In this document: positions 1 to 7,871 of the stretch, piece after piece
Position numbering within the stretch: the stretch's first letter is position 1
How the letters are laid out: the number at the start of each line of letters is the position of its first letter
DNA from: Pelagibius litoralis
GTDB lineage: Bacteria > Pseudomonadota > Alphaproteobacteria > Kiloniellales > DSM-21159
Assembly (NCBI GenBank): GCA_029287455.1
Contig: JARFRB010000124.1
Coordinates: 1-51,795, forward strand
Reading direction: 5' to 3'
DNA length: 51,795 nucleotides
Position numbers and translations under genes: made by a program
The notes under the pieces: generated by a model
The model's database searches: none
What the model was told of the DNA's origin: nothing
The model's input: only the letters and a program-made list of their open reading frames with translations

Positions 1-8
1 CGGCGAAG

Positions 9-41
9 TCGTCGGCAGCGTCAGATGTGTATAAGAGACAG
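9..41 (+). other. Illumina Nextera adapter (artefact)
   Basis: These 33 bases match the Nextera read-1 transposase adapter and end in the 19-bp Tn5 mosaic end AGATGTGTATAAGAGACAG (23-41). The sequence is a library artefact, not genome. An ATG inside it (25-27) creates a false N-terminus, MCIRDR, on the following gene. Bases 1-8 lie outside the adapter and their origin is unclear. Confidence 0.97.
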
Positions 42-687
42 GCTGAAGGGGGTCGCCGAAGCGGTGCTATCCGGCTTCCTGGGTGCCAGCCTGGCCGTGC
101 TGCAGTTCCTAGCGGCCTTCCTCATTGCCGGATTCCTTCTGACCCGGCCTGATCGGGCCCTCTCGGGCGCCGAGGCCCTGGCCCGCCGGGTCGTGGGAAC
201 CCAGGGACCGCAGCTGGTCACCATCATGATTTCCACGATCCGGAACGTGGCGCGGGGCGTCTTGGGCACGGCGGTGATTCAGACTTTTTTCGCCGGCCTC
301 GGCATGGTGGTCGCCGGCGTGCCGGGAGCGGGCATTTGGACCGCTATCTGCCTGGTCCTCAGCATCGTGCAGATTGGTCCCGGGCTGGTCCTGATCGGCA
401 CCATCATCTACATGTTCTCGGAGGCCAGCACCGTGATCGCCGTTATCTACATGATCTGGGCCATCGCAGTGATGATCATGGACAACTTCCTGAAGCCGGT
501 CCTCATGGGCCGGGGCTCGGAGATCCCCATCGTGGTGCTGTTCCTGGGAGTAATTGGCGGCACCTTGGCCTATGGCATCATCGGGGTCTTCGTCGGCCCG
601 GTGATCCTGGCGGTTGGCTATACCTTGTTCTCCCTCTGGGTCGCCGAGGCGGACGAACCCACGGAGCCGGCGCGCGAAGGTGGCTGA
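42..687 (+). CDS. AI-2E family transporter, C-terminal part (5' truncated)
   Basis: This is the C-terminal part, about 215 residues, of a polytopic membrane protein of the AI-2E/PerM family. Long hydrophobic stretches are separated by features typical of the family: an LLTRPDRAL-like segment, a central VPGAGIW turn, and an MDNFLKPVLMGRG segment near the end. These proteins usually have about 350 residues, so 130 or more N-terminal residues are missing beyond the contig edge. The first genuine in-frame codon is at 43; the apparent start at 25 is adapter. Members are variously linked to AI-2 export or Na+/H+ exchange, and the substrate cannot be read from the sequence. It ends 6 bp from the convergent reductase gene, with no obvious terminator between them. 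Confidence 0.85.
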
Positions 688-693
688 GCCGGT

Positions 694-1755
694 CTAAGGA
701 ACGATCTTCTCTTCCCGGAAGCGGCTCAGGTGGTGCACGAACATTTCTTCGCTGTCCACCACCTCGTGAAATCCGTGGAGGCGTGACTTGGTGACGTCCG
801 ACATGACATCCCAATCGCTGCCGAAGACGTAGTCCGCAAAGGGCCAGGCGACGATCTCGTCGTAGGCGAAGGGCTTCAGGCCATGGCGGGCTATCATCTC
901 CTCCCACATCGGCGCTTTGTCGGCCATCTGGGCGGTCAGGCTGATGGTCTGCACCTCGCCCGTCGGCATCTCGAAGACCTCCGCGATGCGGGGCCAGAGA
1001 TTGCCCCAGCGAAAGTAGTCGCCATTGGTGATGTTAAAGGCCTGGTTGGCGCAGCGCGGCTCCGTCGCCGCCCAGAGCGCGGCAGAGGCGAAGTGCGCCG
1101 AATCCGTGACTTGATAGATAGACCGGAAGGCACCCGGCTTTCCCGGAAACCGCAAGGGCAGACCAAGCTCCTTGCTGATCGACGCGTAGACGGCGATGGC
1201 CGGCAGAATACTCATGGCCGTGCCCGGCGCGAAGCCGCAGAGCGTTTGCGGCCGCAACTCCACCCAATCCCAGGGCTTTCCATTCTGGAAATCCGTCAAC
1301 CAATCGATCTGATCGAAGTAATAATCCGGTGGCATATGCCGGGGATCGGTTTCGCGCATTGGCGTGCGCAAGGGGCCAAGGTGAGTCCCGTAGTATTTAG
1401 TTCCGGTCACCAGCACCACCCGCCGCAAGGCGCTGGAGGCAGCGGAGACCGCGCTGACGGAGTTGGCAAGCAGGTCGCGGTTCGGCGCGATGTTCGAGGC
1501 ATAGCCCGAGGCCGCCCCCGAGCTTGCCTGGAAGCCGGCGAAAAACACATGGGTAACGGCGGTTAGGCCGCCCAGCGCGGACTCCGCGGCACCGGGCGCC
1601 AGTAAATCGACCGAGATGTGTCGGTAGTTCGGCCCATCGGGCGCGGCCCGGCGCGACAGCCCGATCACGCTCCAATCCCCCTCGGCCAGAAGCCGTTCTA
1701 CGATATAGCGGCCGATCACGCCCAAGGCGCCGACGACGACTGCAGTCTTTTTCAT
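694..1755 (-). CDS. PRISE-type SDR, NAD(P)-dependent reductase
   Basis: A 353-residue extended short-chain dehydrogenase. The N-terminus has a Rossmann glycine motif, GALGVIGRYIVE (about residues 9-20). Further on, TGTKYYGTH and PDYYFDQIDWL match the pattern of the progesterone 5-beta-reductase/iridoid synthase-like (PRISE) family, which replaces the usual YxxxK with a distinct active-site Tyr. Plant members reduce activated enones; bacterial substrates are mostly unknown. The ATG at 1755 has GGAGG about 11 bases upstream. The gene lies downstream of the PQQ/cytochrome genes on the same strand but is separated by about 100 bp, so it may be transcribed separately. Confidence 0.8.
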   Translation of the reverse strand: MKKTAVVVGALGVIGRYIVERLLAEGDWSVIGLSRRAAPDGPNYRHISVDLLAPGAAESALGGLTAVTHVFFAGFQASSGAASGYASNIAPNRDLLANSVSAVSAASSALRRVVLVTGTKYYGTHLGPLRTPMRETDPRHMPPDYYFDQIDWLTDFQNGKPWDWVELRPQTLCGFAPGTAMSILPAIAVYASISKELGLPLRFPGKPGAFRSIYQVTDSAHFASAALWAATEPRCANQAFNITNGDYFRWGNLWPRIAEVFEMPTGEVQTISLTAQMADKAPMWEEMIARHGLKPFAYDEIVAWPFADYVFGSDWDVMSDVTKSRLHGFHEVVDSEEMFVHHLSRFREEKIVP

Positions 1756-1859
1756 TAGCTTGCGATCCTCCCCGCGTCACAGGTCACGGCGCCCTGGGAA
1801 GGCGCGCCCCGCGGACTATAGCCGCACAGAGGCACCGCGTCCGCAACACTTGCGCAACG

Positions 1860-2201
1860 TCACTGCGTTTCGGGGACGATAACTTCGATGATGATCGCCG
1901 AGTACCAGGCGGAAAGATCGGCGATGTCTTCGTCGCTGAGCTGCTGAGCGATCACGGACATGATCTCGTGCTCGCGCTTACCGGACCGGAAGGCTTTGAG
2001 CTGGTTCTCCAGATAGATCTGGCTCTCCCCGGCAATATGGGGTGCGGTCGGAATCTTGGCGATGCCGTCGTAGCCATGGCAGGTCTGGCAGGCCGAGGCT
2101 TTCTTGCGGCCAGCCGTGGCATCCGCCGCCCAGCTAGTCTGCGCCGCCAAGACGCCAAAAGCGAGGGCGAGCAAGCAAGACAAAAGAAGTCTGTCGATCA
2201 T
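1860..2201 (-). CDS. Class I cytochrome c, periplasmic
   Basis: A 113-residue exported monoheme cytochrome. Residues 1-25 form a Sec signal peptide (hydrophobic core LLALAFGVLAA, cleavage after SWA). The heme site is CQTCH at 38-42. Met81 in the C-terminal half is the likely distal ligand, followed by the usual C-terminal helix (LSDEDIADLSAWY). Length and layout fit small cytochromes of the c4/c553 type. It lies 98 bp downstream of the PQQ-type dehydrogenase on the same strand, so it is the likely electron acceptor of that enzyme. That role is inferred from context. A damaged relative lies at 10849-11043. Confidence 0.88.
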   Translation of the reverse strand: MIDRLLLSCLLALAFGVLAAQTSWAADATAGRKKASACQTCHGYDGIAKIPTAPHIAGESQIYLENQLKAFRSGKREHEIMSVIAQQLSDEDIADLSAWYSAIIIEVIVPETQ

Positions 2202-2299
2202 CTAAGCGTTCCGTCGAAGTCGGCCGGAAGAGGGAACGCGGCCACCGGCTCTCCAGAGAGACTGTCGGGAGAGCCGGGTCCGCGCGAAGGTCGACGGCT

Positions 2300-3565
2300 C
2301 TAGCCGCCGTAGGAGATCCGGTAGACCGCCCCGGCGTAGTCGTCGGAAACCAGAAGCGAGCCATCGATGAGCTGCAGCACATCGACCGGCCGGCCCAGGT
2401 ATTCGCCGGTGGACTCGTCCAGCCAACCGTCGGCGAAGACCACGGTCTCCGCGGCCCCGCCTTCCTCGTTAAGGGTCGTGAACATGATGCGCGCGCCGAT
2501 CGGGTCGGTACGGTTCCACGATCCGTGCTGAGCCGAGAAGATGCCGCCTTGGTACTCTCGGGGGAACTGCTTGCCCGTGTAGAAGGTCATGCCCAGATCG
2601 GCCGCGTGAGCGTCCATCTCCACCTCGGGGAAGATGGCGTCCGCTGGCGGCTCGTCGGCTTGGTACTCGGCGGTACGAACACTGCCGCCACCGTAGTAGG
2701 GGAAGCCGAAATGCTGGTTGCTGGCGGTAGCCCTGTTCAGTTCGCCCGGCGGAATGTCGTCGCCCATTCCATCCACCTGATTGTCGGTGAACCAGAGCTG
2801 ACCGTTGGCAGGATTGAAGTCCATACCCACGGAATTGCGAACGCCATAGGCGTAGACCTCGCGGCCGCTGCCGTCGCGGTTCATGCGAATGATGCCGCCG
2901 ATGCCGGTCTCGTTATAGAGATCGGCCTTCTCCGCCGGGGGCACGTTGTAGGGCTGGCCGAGGGAGACGTAGAGCTTGTTGTCCGGGCCGATGCGGCAGA
3001 CCCGCGCCCCGTGATTATAGCTTTCCTCGTCCACCGGAATCAGTTCGCCCTGGGGCACCACGATGTCCACGGCCACGTCCGGGTTCTCCCAGAAGAAGGC
3101 CGCGGCCGGGAAGACCAGCACGCGGTTGTGCTCGACGACGTAGAGGAACCCGTCGGGAGACATGCAAACTCCATTCGGCACCGCGAAATCGATGGGGGGC
3201 GCGAAGGCCTCCACCTCATCGGCGATTCGGTCCTTGTCGCGATCCACGACCGAGTAGACGTCGACCTTGCGCGTACCCACCCAAACCACCTGGCCTTGCG
3301 GATCGGTTGTCATGTGACGGGCGTCCGGCACGATTGCGTAGAGACTGATCTCGAACCCAGGCGGCAAGTTGATGCGCTCCAGATTCTCCCGGATGCGGTC
3401 GGCGCGGGGCCCCTCTTGGTCGATCAACTGCGCTTCGAACGAGGTTCCGGTCGTCTTGACGCCGCGCATGCGCTCCAGGTTGGACTGCGCATCGGCGGTG
3501 CCAGAGAAACCCCCGGCAAGACCCAGGGCCGCACCCACGAGGGCAACAACGGCAAGCTTTCGCAT
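2300..3565 (-). CDS. Secreted PQQ-dependent sugar dehydrogenase family protein
   Basis: A 421-residue secreted beta-propeller protein of the PQQ-dependent glucose/sorbosone dehydrogenase family. The preferred start is the ATG at 3565, preceded by GGGAGGAAGAT and opening a Sec signal peptide (residues 1-26, ending TADA). Family features include NGVCMSPDG, the YNHGARVCRIGPDNKLYVSLG block, the GVRNSVGMDFNP block and the late FSAQHGSWNRT motif. The enzyme would oxidise a sugar or aldose-like substrate in the periplasm with PQQ. It follows pqqABCDE and precedes a cytochrome c gene on the same strand, so cofactor supply, enzyme and electron acceptor are neighbours. The substrate is unknown. A longer reading starting at 3622 has no good ribosome site. 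Confidence 0.87.
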   Translation of the reverse strand: MRKLAVVALVGAALGLAGGFSGTADAQSNLERMRGVKTTGTSFEAQLIDQEGPRADRIRENLERINLPPGFEISLYAIVPDARHMTTDPQGQVVWVGTRKVDVYSVVDRDKDRIADEVEAFAPPIDFAVPNGVCMSPDGFLYVVEHNRVLVFPAAAFFWENPDVAVDIVVPQGELIPVDEESYNHGARVCRIGPDNKLYVSLGQPYNVPPAEKADLYNETGIGGIIRMNRDGSGREVYAYGVRNSVGMDFNPANGQLWFTDNQVDGMGDDIPPGELNRATASNQHFGFPYYGGGSVRTAEYQADEPPADAIFPEVEMDAHAADLGMTFYTGKQFPREYQGGIFSAQHGSWNRTDPIGARIMFTTLNEEGGAAETVVFADGWLDESTGEYLGRPVDVLQLIDGSLLVSDDYAGAVYRISYGG

Positions 3566-3740
3566 ATCTTCCTCCCGTTTTGCTTCGAATACGAACGATT
3601 CAACGCTTCTTATGCAATGCATCGGTGAGACTTAGACGCACACCATAGTCGCCGCTATTGCTCTGACTTGCAAGCGGCGACGGGCGGTAATCGGGGAGAC
3701 GAAGTTGCGTTTTCGGAGCCGGCGCTTAGCGTATTTCTTC

Positions 3741-3812
3741 GGCACCGGCCCACGCCCCACCCGGCCGGCCACGAGCGTATCCTGGATGGGTGGCCGGGTG
3801 GGGGCCGGTGCC
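3741..3812. other. 72-nt inverted repeat just after pqqE
   Basis: Outer arms of 11 bases (3741-3751 and 3802-3812, GGCACCGGCCC and its complement) pair perfectly. Inner arms (about 3757-3772 and 3790-3801) pair with a 4-base bulge. On the minus strand the hairpin begins 4 bases after the pqqE stop. No T tract follows, so it looks more like a mRNA-stabilising or processing structure, or a Rho-independent terminator without a U tail, than a classic terminator. It separates the biosynthetic genes from the dehydrogenase gene. Confidence 0.75.
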
Positions 3813-3816
3813 GTCC

Positions 3817-4926
3817 TTAGGGTGCGCCCGCGTTCGCGAAGGAGCGATAAACGAAGGCTTCCTCCTCCTTGGCGTCCGCCTCCGCGACCGCCAGCATATG
3901 CCCATGCAAGGGCGAGCGGTGGCAGGCCGGATCGGTCGCGCTTGCGTCGCCGGCAAAGGCCAAGGCTTGACAGCGGCAACCGCCCCAGTCGATCTCCTTG
4001 CGCTCGCAGGACCGGCAAGGCTCGGGCATCCAATCGGTTCCACGAAAGCGGTTGAAGGCCTCGGAACGATACCAGATATCCGCCAGGGATTGCTCCCGCA
4101 CGGTCTCGAAGGTCAGGCCCGCGATGGTTTCCGCGGCATGGCAAGGCAGGACCTTGCCGTTGGGCGTAACGTTCAGCGATTGGCGGCCCCAGCCGCCCAT
4201 GCAGGGCTTTGGGAAGCGCGCGTAGTAATCCGGCACCACCGCGTCGATGACCAAGCGTCCTTTCAGATCCTCGCGCGCTGACTCGACAACCTGCATCGCC
4301 GCGTTGATCTGGGCGCGGTTGGGCATCAGACTGGCGCGGTTGCGCAAGGCCCAGCCGTAGTACTGGACATGCGCGATCTCCACTCGCCGCGCCCCCAATG
4401 CCAGTGCGAGATCGATCATCTCCCCGACCCGCGCGATGTTATGGCGATGGATCACCGCGTTCAGAGTCAACGGCAGCCCGAGACGGCCCACGGCCTTCGC
4501 GGTCCGGAGCTTCTTTTCGTAAGCGCCCCGCATGCCGGCGACGAAATCGTTGATCTGCGCGTCGGGGCCCTGCATCGAAAGCTGCACATGGTCCAGCCCA
4601 GCCTCCACGAGCCGTTCCAGGCGCTCTTCGTCGGTGCTCACCCCAGCGGTGATGAGATTGCTGTAGAGCCCCACCTCCCGGCACTCGGCAACCAGGTCCT
4701 CCAGATCGGGGCGGGCGGTCGGCTCGCCTCCGGAAAGGTGTACATGCAGCACGCCAAGGTCCGCCGCCTCACCGAAAACCCGCTTCCATTCCGCGGTATC
4801 CAGCTCGCCGCTCCGCCGCTCCAGGTTCACGGGATTGGAGCAGTAAGGGCATTGCAGCGGGCAGCGGTGGGTCAGCTCCGCCAGTAGCCCAAGGGGGGCG
4901 GGGATGTCCTGGGTGCCCTCGTTCAT
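3817..4926 (-). CDS. pqqE: PqqE, radical SAM PQQ biosynthesis enzyme
   Basis: A 369-residue radical SAM/SPASM protein. The [4Fe-4S] cluster motif CPLQCPYC gives C22, C26 and C29. [16 protein letters not shown] follows as the SAM-binding GGE segment. The C-terminal SPASM region has many cysteines ([33 protein letters not shown]). PqqE joins the Glu and Tyr side chains of PqqA by a C-C bond, with PqqD presenting the peptide. The ATG at 4926 overlaps the pqqD stop by 4 bases, so the two are translationally coupled. Length matches the family. Recognition is firm. Confidence 0.97.
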   Translation of the reverse strand: MNEGTQDIPAPLGLLAELTHRCPLQCPYCSNPVNLERRSGELDTAEWKRVFGEAADLGVLHVHLSGGEPTARPDLEDLVAECREVGLYSNLITAGVSTDEERLERLVEAGLDHVQLSMQGPDAQINDFVAGMRGAYEKKLRTAKAVGRLGLPLTLNAVIHRHNIARVGEMIDLALALGARRVEIAHVQYYGWALRNRASLMPNRAQINAAMQVVESAREDLKGRLVIDAVVPDYYARFPKPCMGGWGRQSLNVTPNGKVLPCHAAETIAGLTFETVREQSLADIWYRSEAFNRFRGTDWMPEPCRSCERKEIDWGGCRCQALAFAGDASATDPACHRSPLHGHMLAVAEADAKEEEAFVYRSFANAGAP

Positions 4927-5207
4927 GCGAACTCGACCATTTGCTTTTCCGCGAGCCCGACCAGGAAAGCCCTCACATCCTTGGCGACCTGCTCGCGCGG
5001 CGCATCGAAGGTCTGGGCCAAATCCTCGACAATGGCGCCGATCGTCGCCTCCCCATCGCAGCGCTTCAGGATCTCAAGCGCGATATTGTCGGGCTTGAAC
5101 AACCGCTCCGGCCCCAGAAGCAGCCATTCGTCACGATTCTTGTCGTGCCGCAGCCGCACACCGCGCGGCAAACGGGGAACGGCTTCGCTCGAGGGAGCAT
5201 CGCTCAT
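4923..5207 (-). CDS. pqqD: PqqD, PqqA-binding chaperone
   Basis: A 94-residue protein with the PqqD fold: the family pattern [27 protein letters not shown], then the [24 protein letters not shown] helix segment. PqqD binds the PqqA peptide and delivers it to PqqE. The ATG at 5207 overlaps the pqqC stop by 4 bases, and the stop overlaps the pqqE start by 4 bases, which points to tight coupling across the operon. Length is normal. Confidence 0.96.
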   Translation of the reverse strand: MSDAPSSEAVPRLPRGVRLRHDKNRDEWLLLGPERLFKPDNIALEILKRCDGEATIGAIVEDLAQTFDAPREQVAKDVRAFLVGLAEKQMVEFA

Positions 5208-5944
5208 TCCGTCTCGCCTTCCGGATCGTAGGCGCCGGGGGGTGGTGTGGCAGGGGTCACGTAGGCATGATGCAGCGCATCCAACTGCGCCCAGAGCACG
5301 TCACACTTGAAGCTAAGCGCGTCCAGCACCGCCTGCTGCTGATCCGGGCGGCGCGCGTGGGCCTTGACGTAAGCCAGGGCGAAATCGGAGTCCCGGGTGG
5401 CCTGCGGCGGCCGCTTGTCGAAGTAGGCCAGGATCTCGGGCGTGATGTAATCGTAGTTGGCGAGCATGCCCGATACCCGCGCCCCGATCGCCATGGGGGA
5501 GAAGAGCTCCGTCAGGGAGGAGGCAATGGCTTCCAGCAAGCTGCGCTCGCGCACGAAATGCACGTATGCCTCGACAGCAAAGCGCGTGGCGGGCAACACG
5601 CCCCGGGTGGACAGGACGTAGTCGCGGTCGAGCCCCAAGCCGTCGGTCAAGGCGAGCCAGCGGCGGATGCCCCCTTCGTCATCATTGGCGCCATCGTGAT
5701 CCAGGATCCGCTGGCGCCACTCGCGCCTGAGTGCCGCGTCAGGCATGCGCGAGAGGATCGTCGCGTCCTTCACCGGGATCATGCTCTGATAGTAGTAGCG
5801 GTTGAGCGCCCAGGCTTTGACCTGCGCCTTGGTCAAGGTCCCCTGATTGAGCAGATGGTGGAAGGGGTGCAGATGATGATAGCGCTCCTTGCCGATGGCG
5901 CGCAGGCGCTCTTCCAGCTCGGCCGGGGTCAGCACGGGGTTCAA
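5204..5944 (-). CDS. pqqC: PqqC, pyrroloquinoline-quinone synthase
   Basis: A 246-residue all-helical oxidase that carries out the final ring closure and eight-electron oxidation to PQQ. Recognised by KERYHHLHPFHHLLNQG near the N-terminus and AWALNRYYYQSMIPVKDA, the family's helix and active-site blocks. I favour the TTG at 5944: GGAG lies 8 bases upstream and the start overlaps the pqqB stop as TTGA, matching the coupling seen in the rest of the operon. A TTG at 5980 would add 12 residues but has a poorer ribosome site. The PqqC-specific C-terminal region is complete. Confidence 0.95.
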   Translation of the reverse strand: MNPVLTPAELEERLRAIGKERYHHLHPFHHLLNQGTLTKAQVKAWALNRYYYQSMIPVKDATILSRMPDAALRREWRQRILDHDGANDDEGGIRRWLALTDGLGLDRDYVLSTRGVLPATRFAVEAYVHFVRERSLLEAIASSLTELFSPMAIGARVSGMLANYDYITPEILAYFDKRPPQATRDSDFALAYVKAHARRPDQQQAVLDALSFKCDVLWAQLDALHHAYVTPATPPPGAYDPEGETE

Positions 5945-6852
5945 AGCGTAATCTCCATTCCGTCGTAACCGATTTCCCAACCCGCCGCTTCCGCTTCCAA
6001 GCGCTCGGGCGCGCCCTCGATCAGAACCGGGTTCGTGTTGTTGATGTGAACGAAAACCTTTCGCCGAATGCCGAGTTCCTTGAAGGCCTCCAGGGAACCG
6101 TCCGGCCCTGACATGGAGATATGGCCCATGCGCTGGCCGGTTTTCACCCCCACGCCGGCTTGAATCATCTCGTCGTCACGCCACAGCGTGCCGTCGAAGA
6201 GCAGTAACTCCGCACCGCGCAAACGTTCGCGCAGGCTCTCGGAAAGGTGCGCGCAGCCAGGAACGTAGAAGAAAGCCTCGCCCGCCGCCCCGGTGACCTT
6301 GACGCCGACGGTGGTTTCCGTTTCGGCGCCGATCTCCGGCTCGCCCTCCTCAAGATAGAGCGGCACTTTTCCGGGCACGGCGAAAATCTCCGCGCTCACC
6401 CCGCCGCCAAGGTCGATGGTCTCGTCAAGACTGACGGGAATGCGCGGAACGAATTGCGGGTTAACCGCGTCGAAGATCCGGTTCTCCGTCAAAACGGAGA
6501 GCACGCCCCGCGTTCCGAAGAGCCGGAAATGATGGCTTTCGCGCAAGGTCAGCAATCCACCTAGGTGGTCGATATCGCCATTGGTGAGAAGGACCGAGGC
6601 AATCGGGCTGTCCCGCGTGCCAAGCTCGGGCCAGAGCGCGCGGTTGGCCATGATCTGCTGACGAATATCCGGGGAACAGTTGAAGAGGGTCCAAGACTTG
6701 CCGTCGCCGGACACCGCAAGCGAAGACTGCGTGCGCGCCGAGACGCGCCCGTCATCTTCCCAGAAAAGCCGGGAAACGGCACTACCGCAATTCCATTGCG
6801 GGAATCCGCCGCCGGCGGCGGACCCAATCACCAGAACGCGCAACCGGCCCAT
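5941..6852 (-). CDS. pqqB: PqqB, metallo-beta-lactamase-fold PQQ biosynthesis protein
   Basis: A 303-residue member of the PqqB family, reported to hydroxylate the Glu-Tyr crosslinked intermediate. It opens with VLVIGSAAGGGFPQWNC and has the metal-site block LTNGDIDHLGGLLTLRE (about 89-105) and late GHISMSGPDGS and VFVHINNTNP blocks. One oddity: the common PqqB Cys cluster after PQWNC (CxCxxC) is not present, because residues 22-30 read CGSAVSRLF. The start ATG at 6852 is 33 bp downstream of pqqA. Family assignment is firm, while the effect of the missing cysteines is unknown. Confidence 0.95.
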   Translation of the reverse strand: MGRLRVLVIGSAAGGGFPQWNCGSAVSRLFWEDDGRVSARTQSSLAVSGDGKSWTLFNCSPDIRQQIMANRALWPELGTRDSPIASVLLTNGDIDHLGGLLTLRESHHFRLFGTRGVLSVLTENRIFDAVNPQFVPRIPVSLDETIDLGGGVSAEIFAVPGKVPLYLEEGEPEIGAETETTVGVKVTGAAGEAFFYVPGCAHLSESLRERLRGAELLLFDGTLWRDDEMIQAGVGVKTGQRMGHISMSGPDGSLEAFKELGIRRKVFVHINNTNPVLIEGAPERLEAEAAGWEIGYDGMEITL

Positions 6853-6885
6853 GTCTAGAACCGGCTACCGCGCCCTGCCGAAAAC

Positions 6886-6960
6886 TTAGAGTTCAGCTGG
6901 AAAATACGCGTTGATTTCCATGCCGACGCAGATTTCTTCGATCTTGGGTGCAGTCCACAT
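6886..6960 (-). CDS. pqqA: PqqA, PQQ precursor peptide
   Basis: A 24-residue ribosomally made peptide. It starts with MWTAPKIEEICVG and contains the crosslink pair Glu15 and Tyr19 in MEINAYF, the E-x-x-x-Y spacing required for PQQ formation. GGAGG sits 9 bases upstream of the ATG at 6960. It lies 33 bp ahead of pqqB in the same orientation. At 75 bp, automated gene calls could easily miss it. The position, motif and neighbours make the call secure. Confidence 0.96.
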   Translation of the reverse strand: MWTAPKIEEICVGMEINAYFPAEL

Positions 6961-7030
6961 GCTCTGTTTCCTCCGTGAATGTCAAACGCGGCCTTTGCCG
7001 GATTTCTATAACGATTCTAGTTTACACATC

Positions 7031-7036
7031 ATTATA
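7031..7036 (-). promoter_or_regulatory. Candidate -10 box upstream of pqqA
   Basis: On the minus strand a perfect TATAAT lies about 70 bases before the pqqA start, in a short AT-rich patch (7010-7040) of otherwise GC-rich DNA. A matching -35 box is poor at 16-18 bases spacing. The site could start the pqqABCDE transcript. The call rests on the -10 match and position alone. Confidence 0.3.
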
Positions 7037-7058
7037 TGACGGGGAAAGACCCAATCTC

Positions 7059-7871
7059 TCACTCCGGCGCCGCCGGGCGTCCCGCAGGGCTCCCGCCGCC
7101 CCTTGGGCGATATCCGAGCACCGCAGCACCCAGGAAAACCGCGAGGGCACACAACACAATCCCGAGCGCTTGCCAAGAGATTTGCCCGTAAAACGCGAAG
7201 CGGAGCAGCTCGACCGCGTGGGTGAAGGGATTGATTTGGCACAGCCAATAGAGTGGCACGCTGGAATCCCTCATATGCGATAGAGGGTAGAGCGCGGATG
7301 ACAAAAAGAATGCGGGAAAGATCACGAAGTTCATCACCCCGGCGAAATTTTCCAGCTGTTTGATGGCCGAGGAGAGGAGCATGCCCGTGGCCCCGAGCAT
7401 CAGGCCCGTCACCAACAGCGCCGGGACCGCCGCCAGATAGCCGTACCAGGGCAGCCGCGCGCCGAAAATCCAGGCGACCAGCAAGAAGGCGTAGACCTGC
7501 GCGATAGAGACGACAACGCTGGCAAGCAGGCGAGACACGAGCAGGTACCAGCGCGGCAAAGGTGTTGTCAGCAGCACCCGCATGGACCCCATCTCCCGGT
7601 CATAGACCATGGAGAGAGAGCTCTGCATGCCGTTGAAGAGCTGGATCATGCCAACCAGACCCGGCAGCACATAGACCTCGTAGGTGATGTAGGTCTCGTA
7701 GGGCGGTTGGATCGGCACGTCCATGATCGACCGGAAGCCGACCGCGAAGACCAGAAGCCAGAGCAAGGGGCGGACCAGGGCCGAAAGGAAGCGGCCGCGC
7801 TGTTGCACGAAGCGCAGCAGTTCGCGCCGCGCGATGCCCTCGAAGGCGCGCAAGGCATGCAAGGCCGTCAC
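7059..7871 (-). CDS. ABC-2 type permease, PQQ-associated exporter
   Basis: A 270-residue membrane protein with about six hydrophobic segments, of the ABC-2 transporter class. It has YVLPGLVGMIQLFNGMQSSLSMVYDREMGSMRVLLTTPLP, a characteristic cytoplasmic-loop region, and FPAFFLSSALYPL near the C-terminus. Closely similar permeases occur beside PQQ-dependent alcohol oxidation genes. The GTG at 7871 overlaps the ATPase stop by 4 bases. With the ATPase it forms a complete exporter upstream of pqqA. The cargo is unknown; PQQ or a cofactor-linked metabolite is an inference from position. Confidence 0.85.
   Translation of the reverse strand: MTALHALRAFEGIARRELLRFVQQRGRFLSALVRPLLWLLVFAVGFRSIMDVPIQPPYETYITYEVYVLPGLVGMIQLFNGMQSSLSMVYDREMGSMRVLLTTPLPRWYLLVSRLLASVVVSIAQVYAFLLVAWIFGARLPWYGYLAAVPALLVTGLMLGATGMLLSSAIKQLENFAGVMNFVIFPAFFLSSALYPLSHMRDSSVPLYWLCQINPFTHAVELLRFAFYGQISWQALGIVLCALAVFLGAAVLGYRPRGGGSPAGRPAAPE

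Noticed and set aside
2525-3628. A 367-codon plus-strand open frame opposite the first PQQ-type dehydrogenase
   Set aside because: Composition is Val/His/Glu-rich shadow sequence; the opposite strand has a signal peptide, a ribosome site and family motifs.
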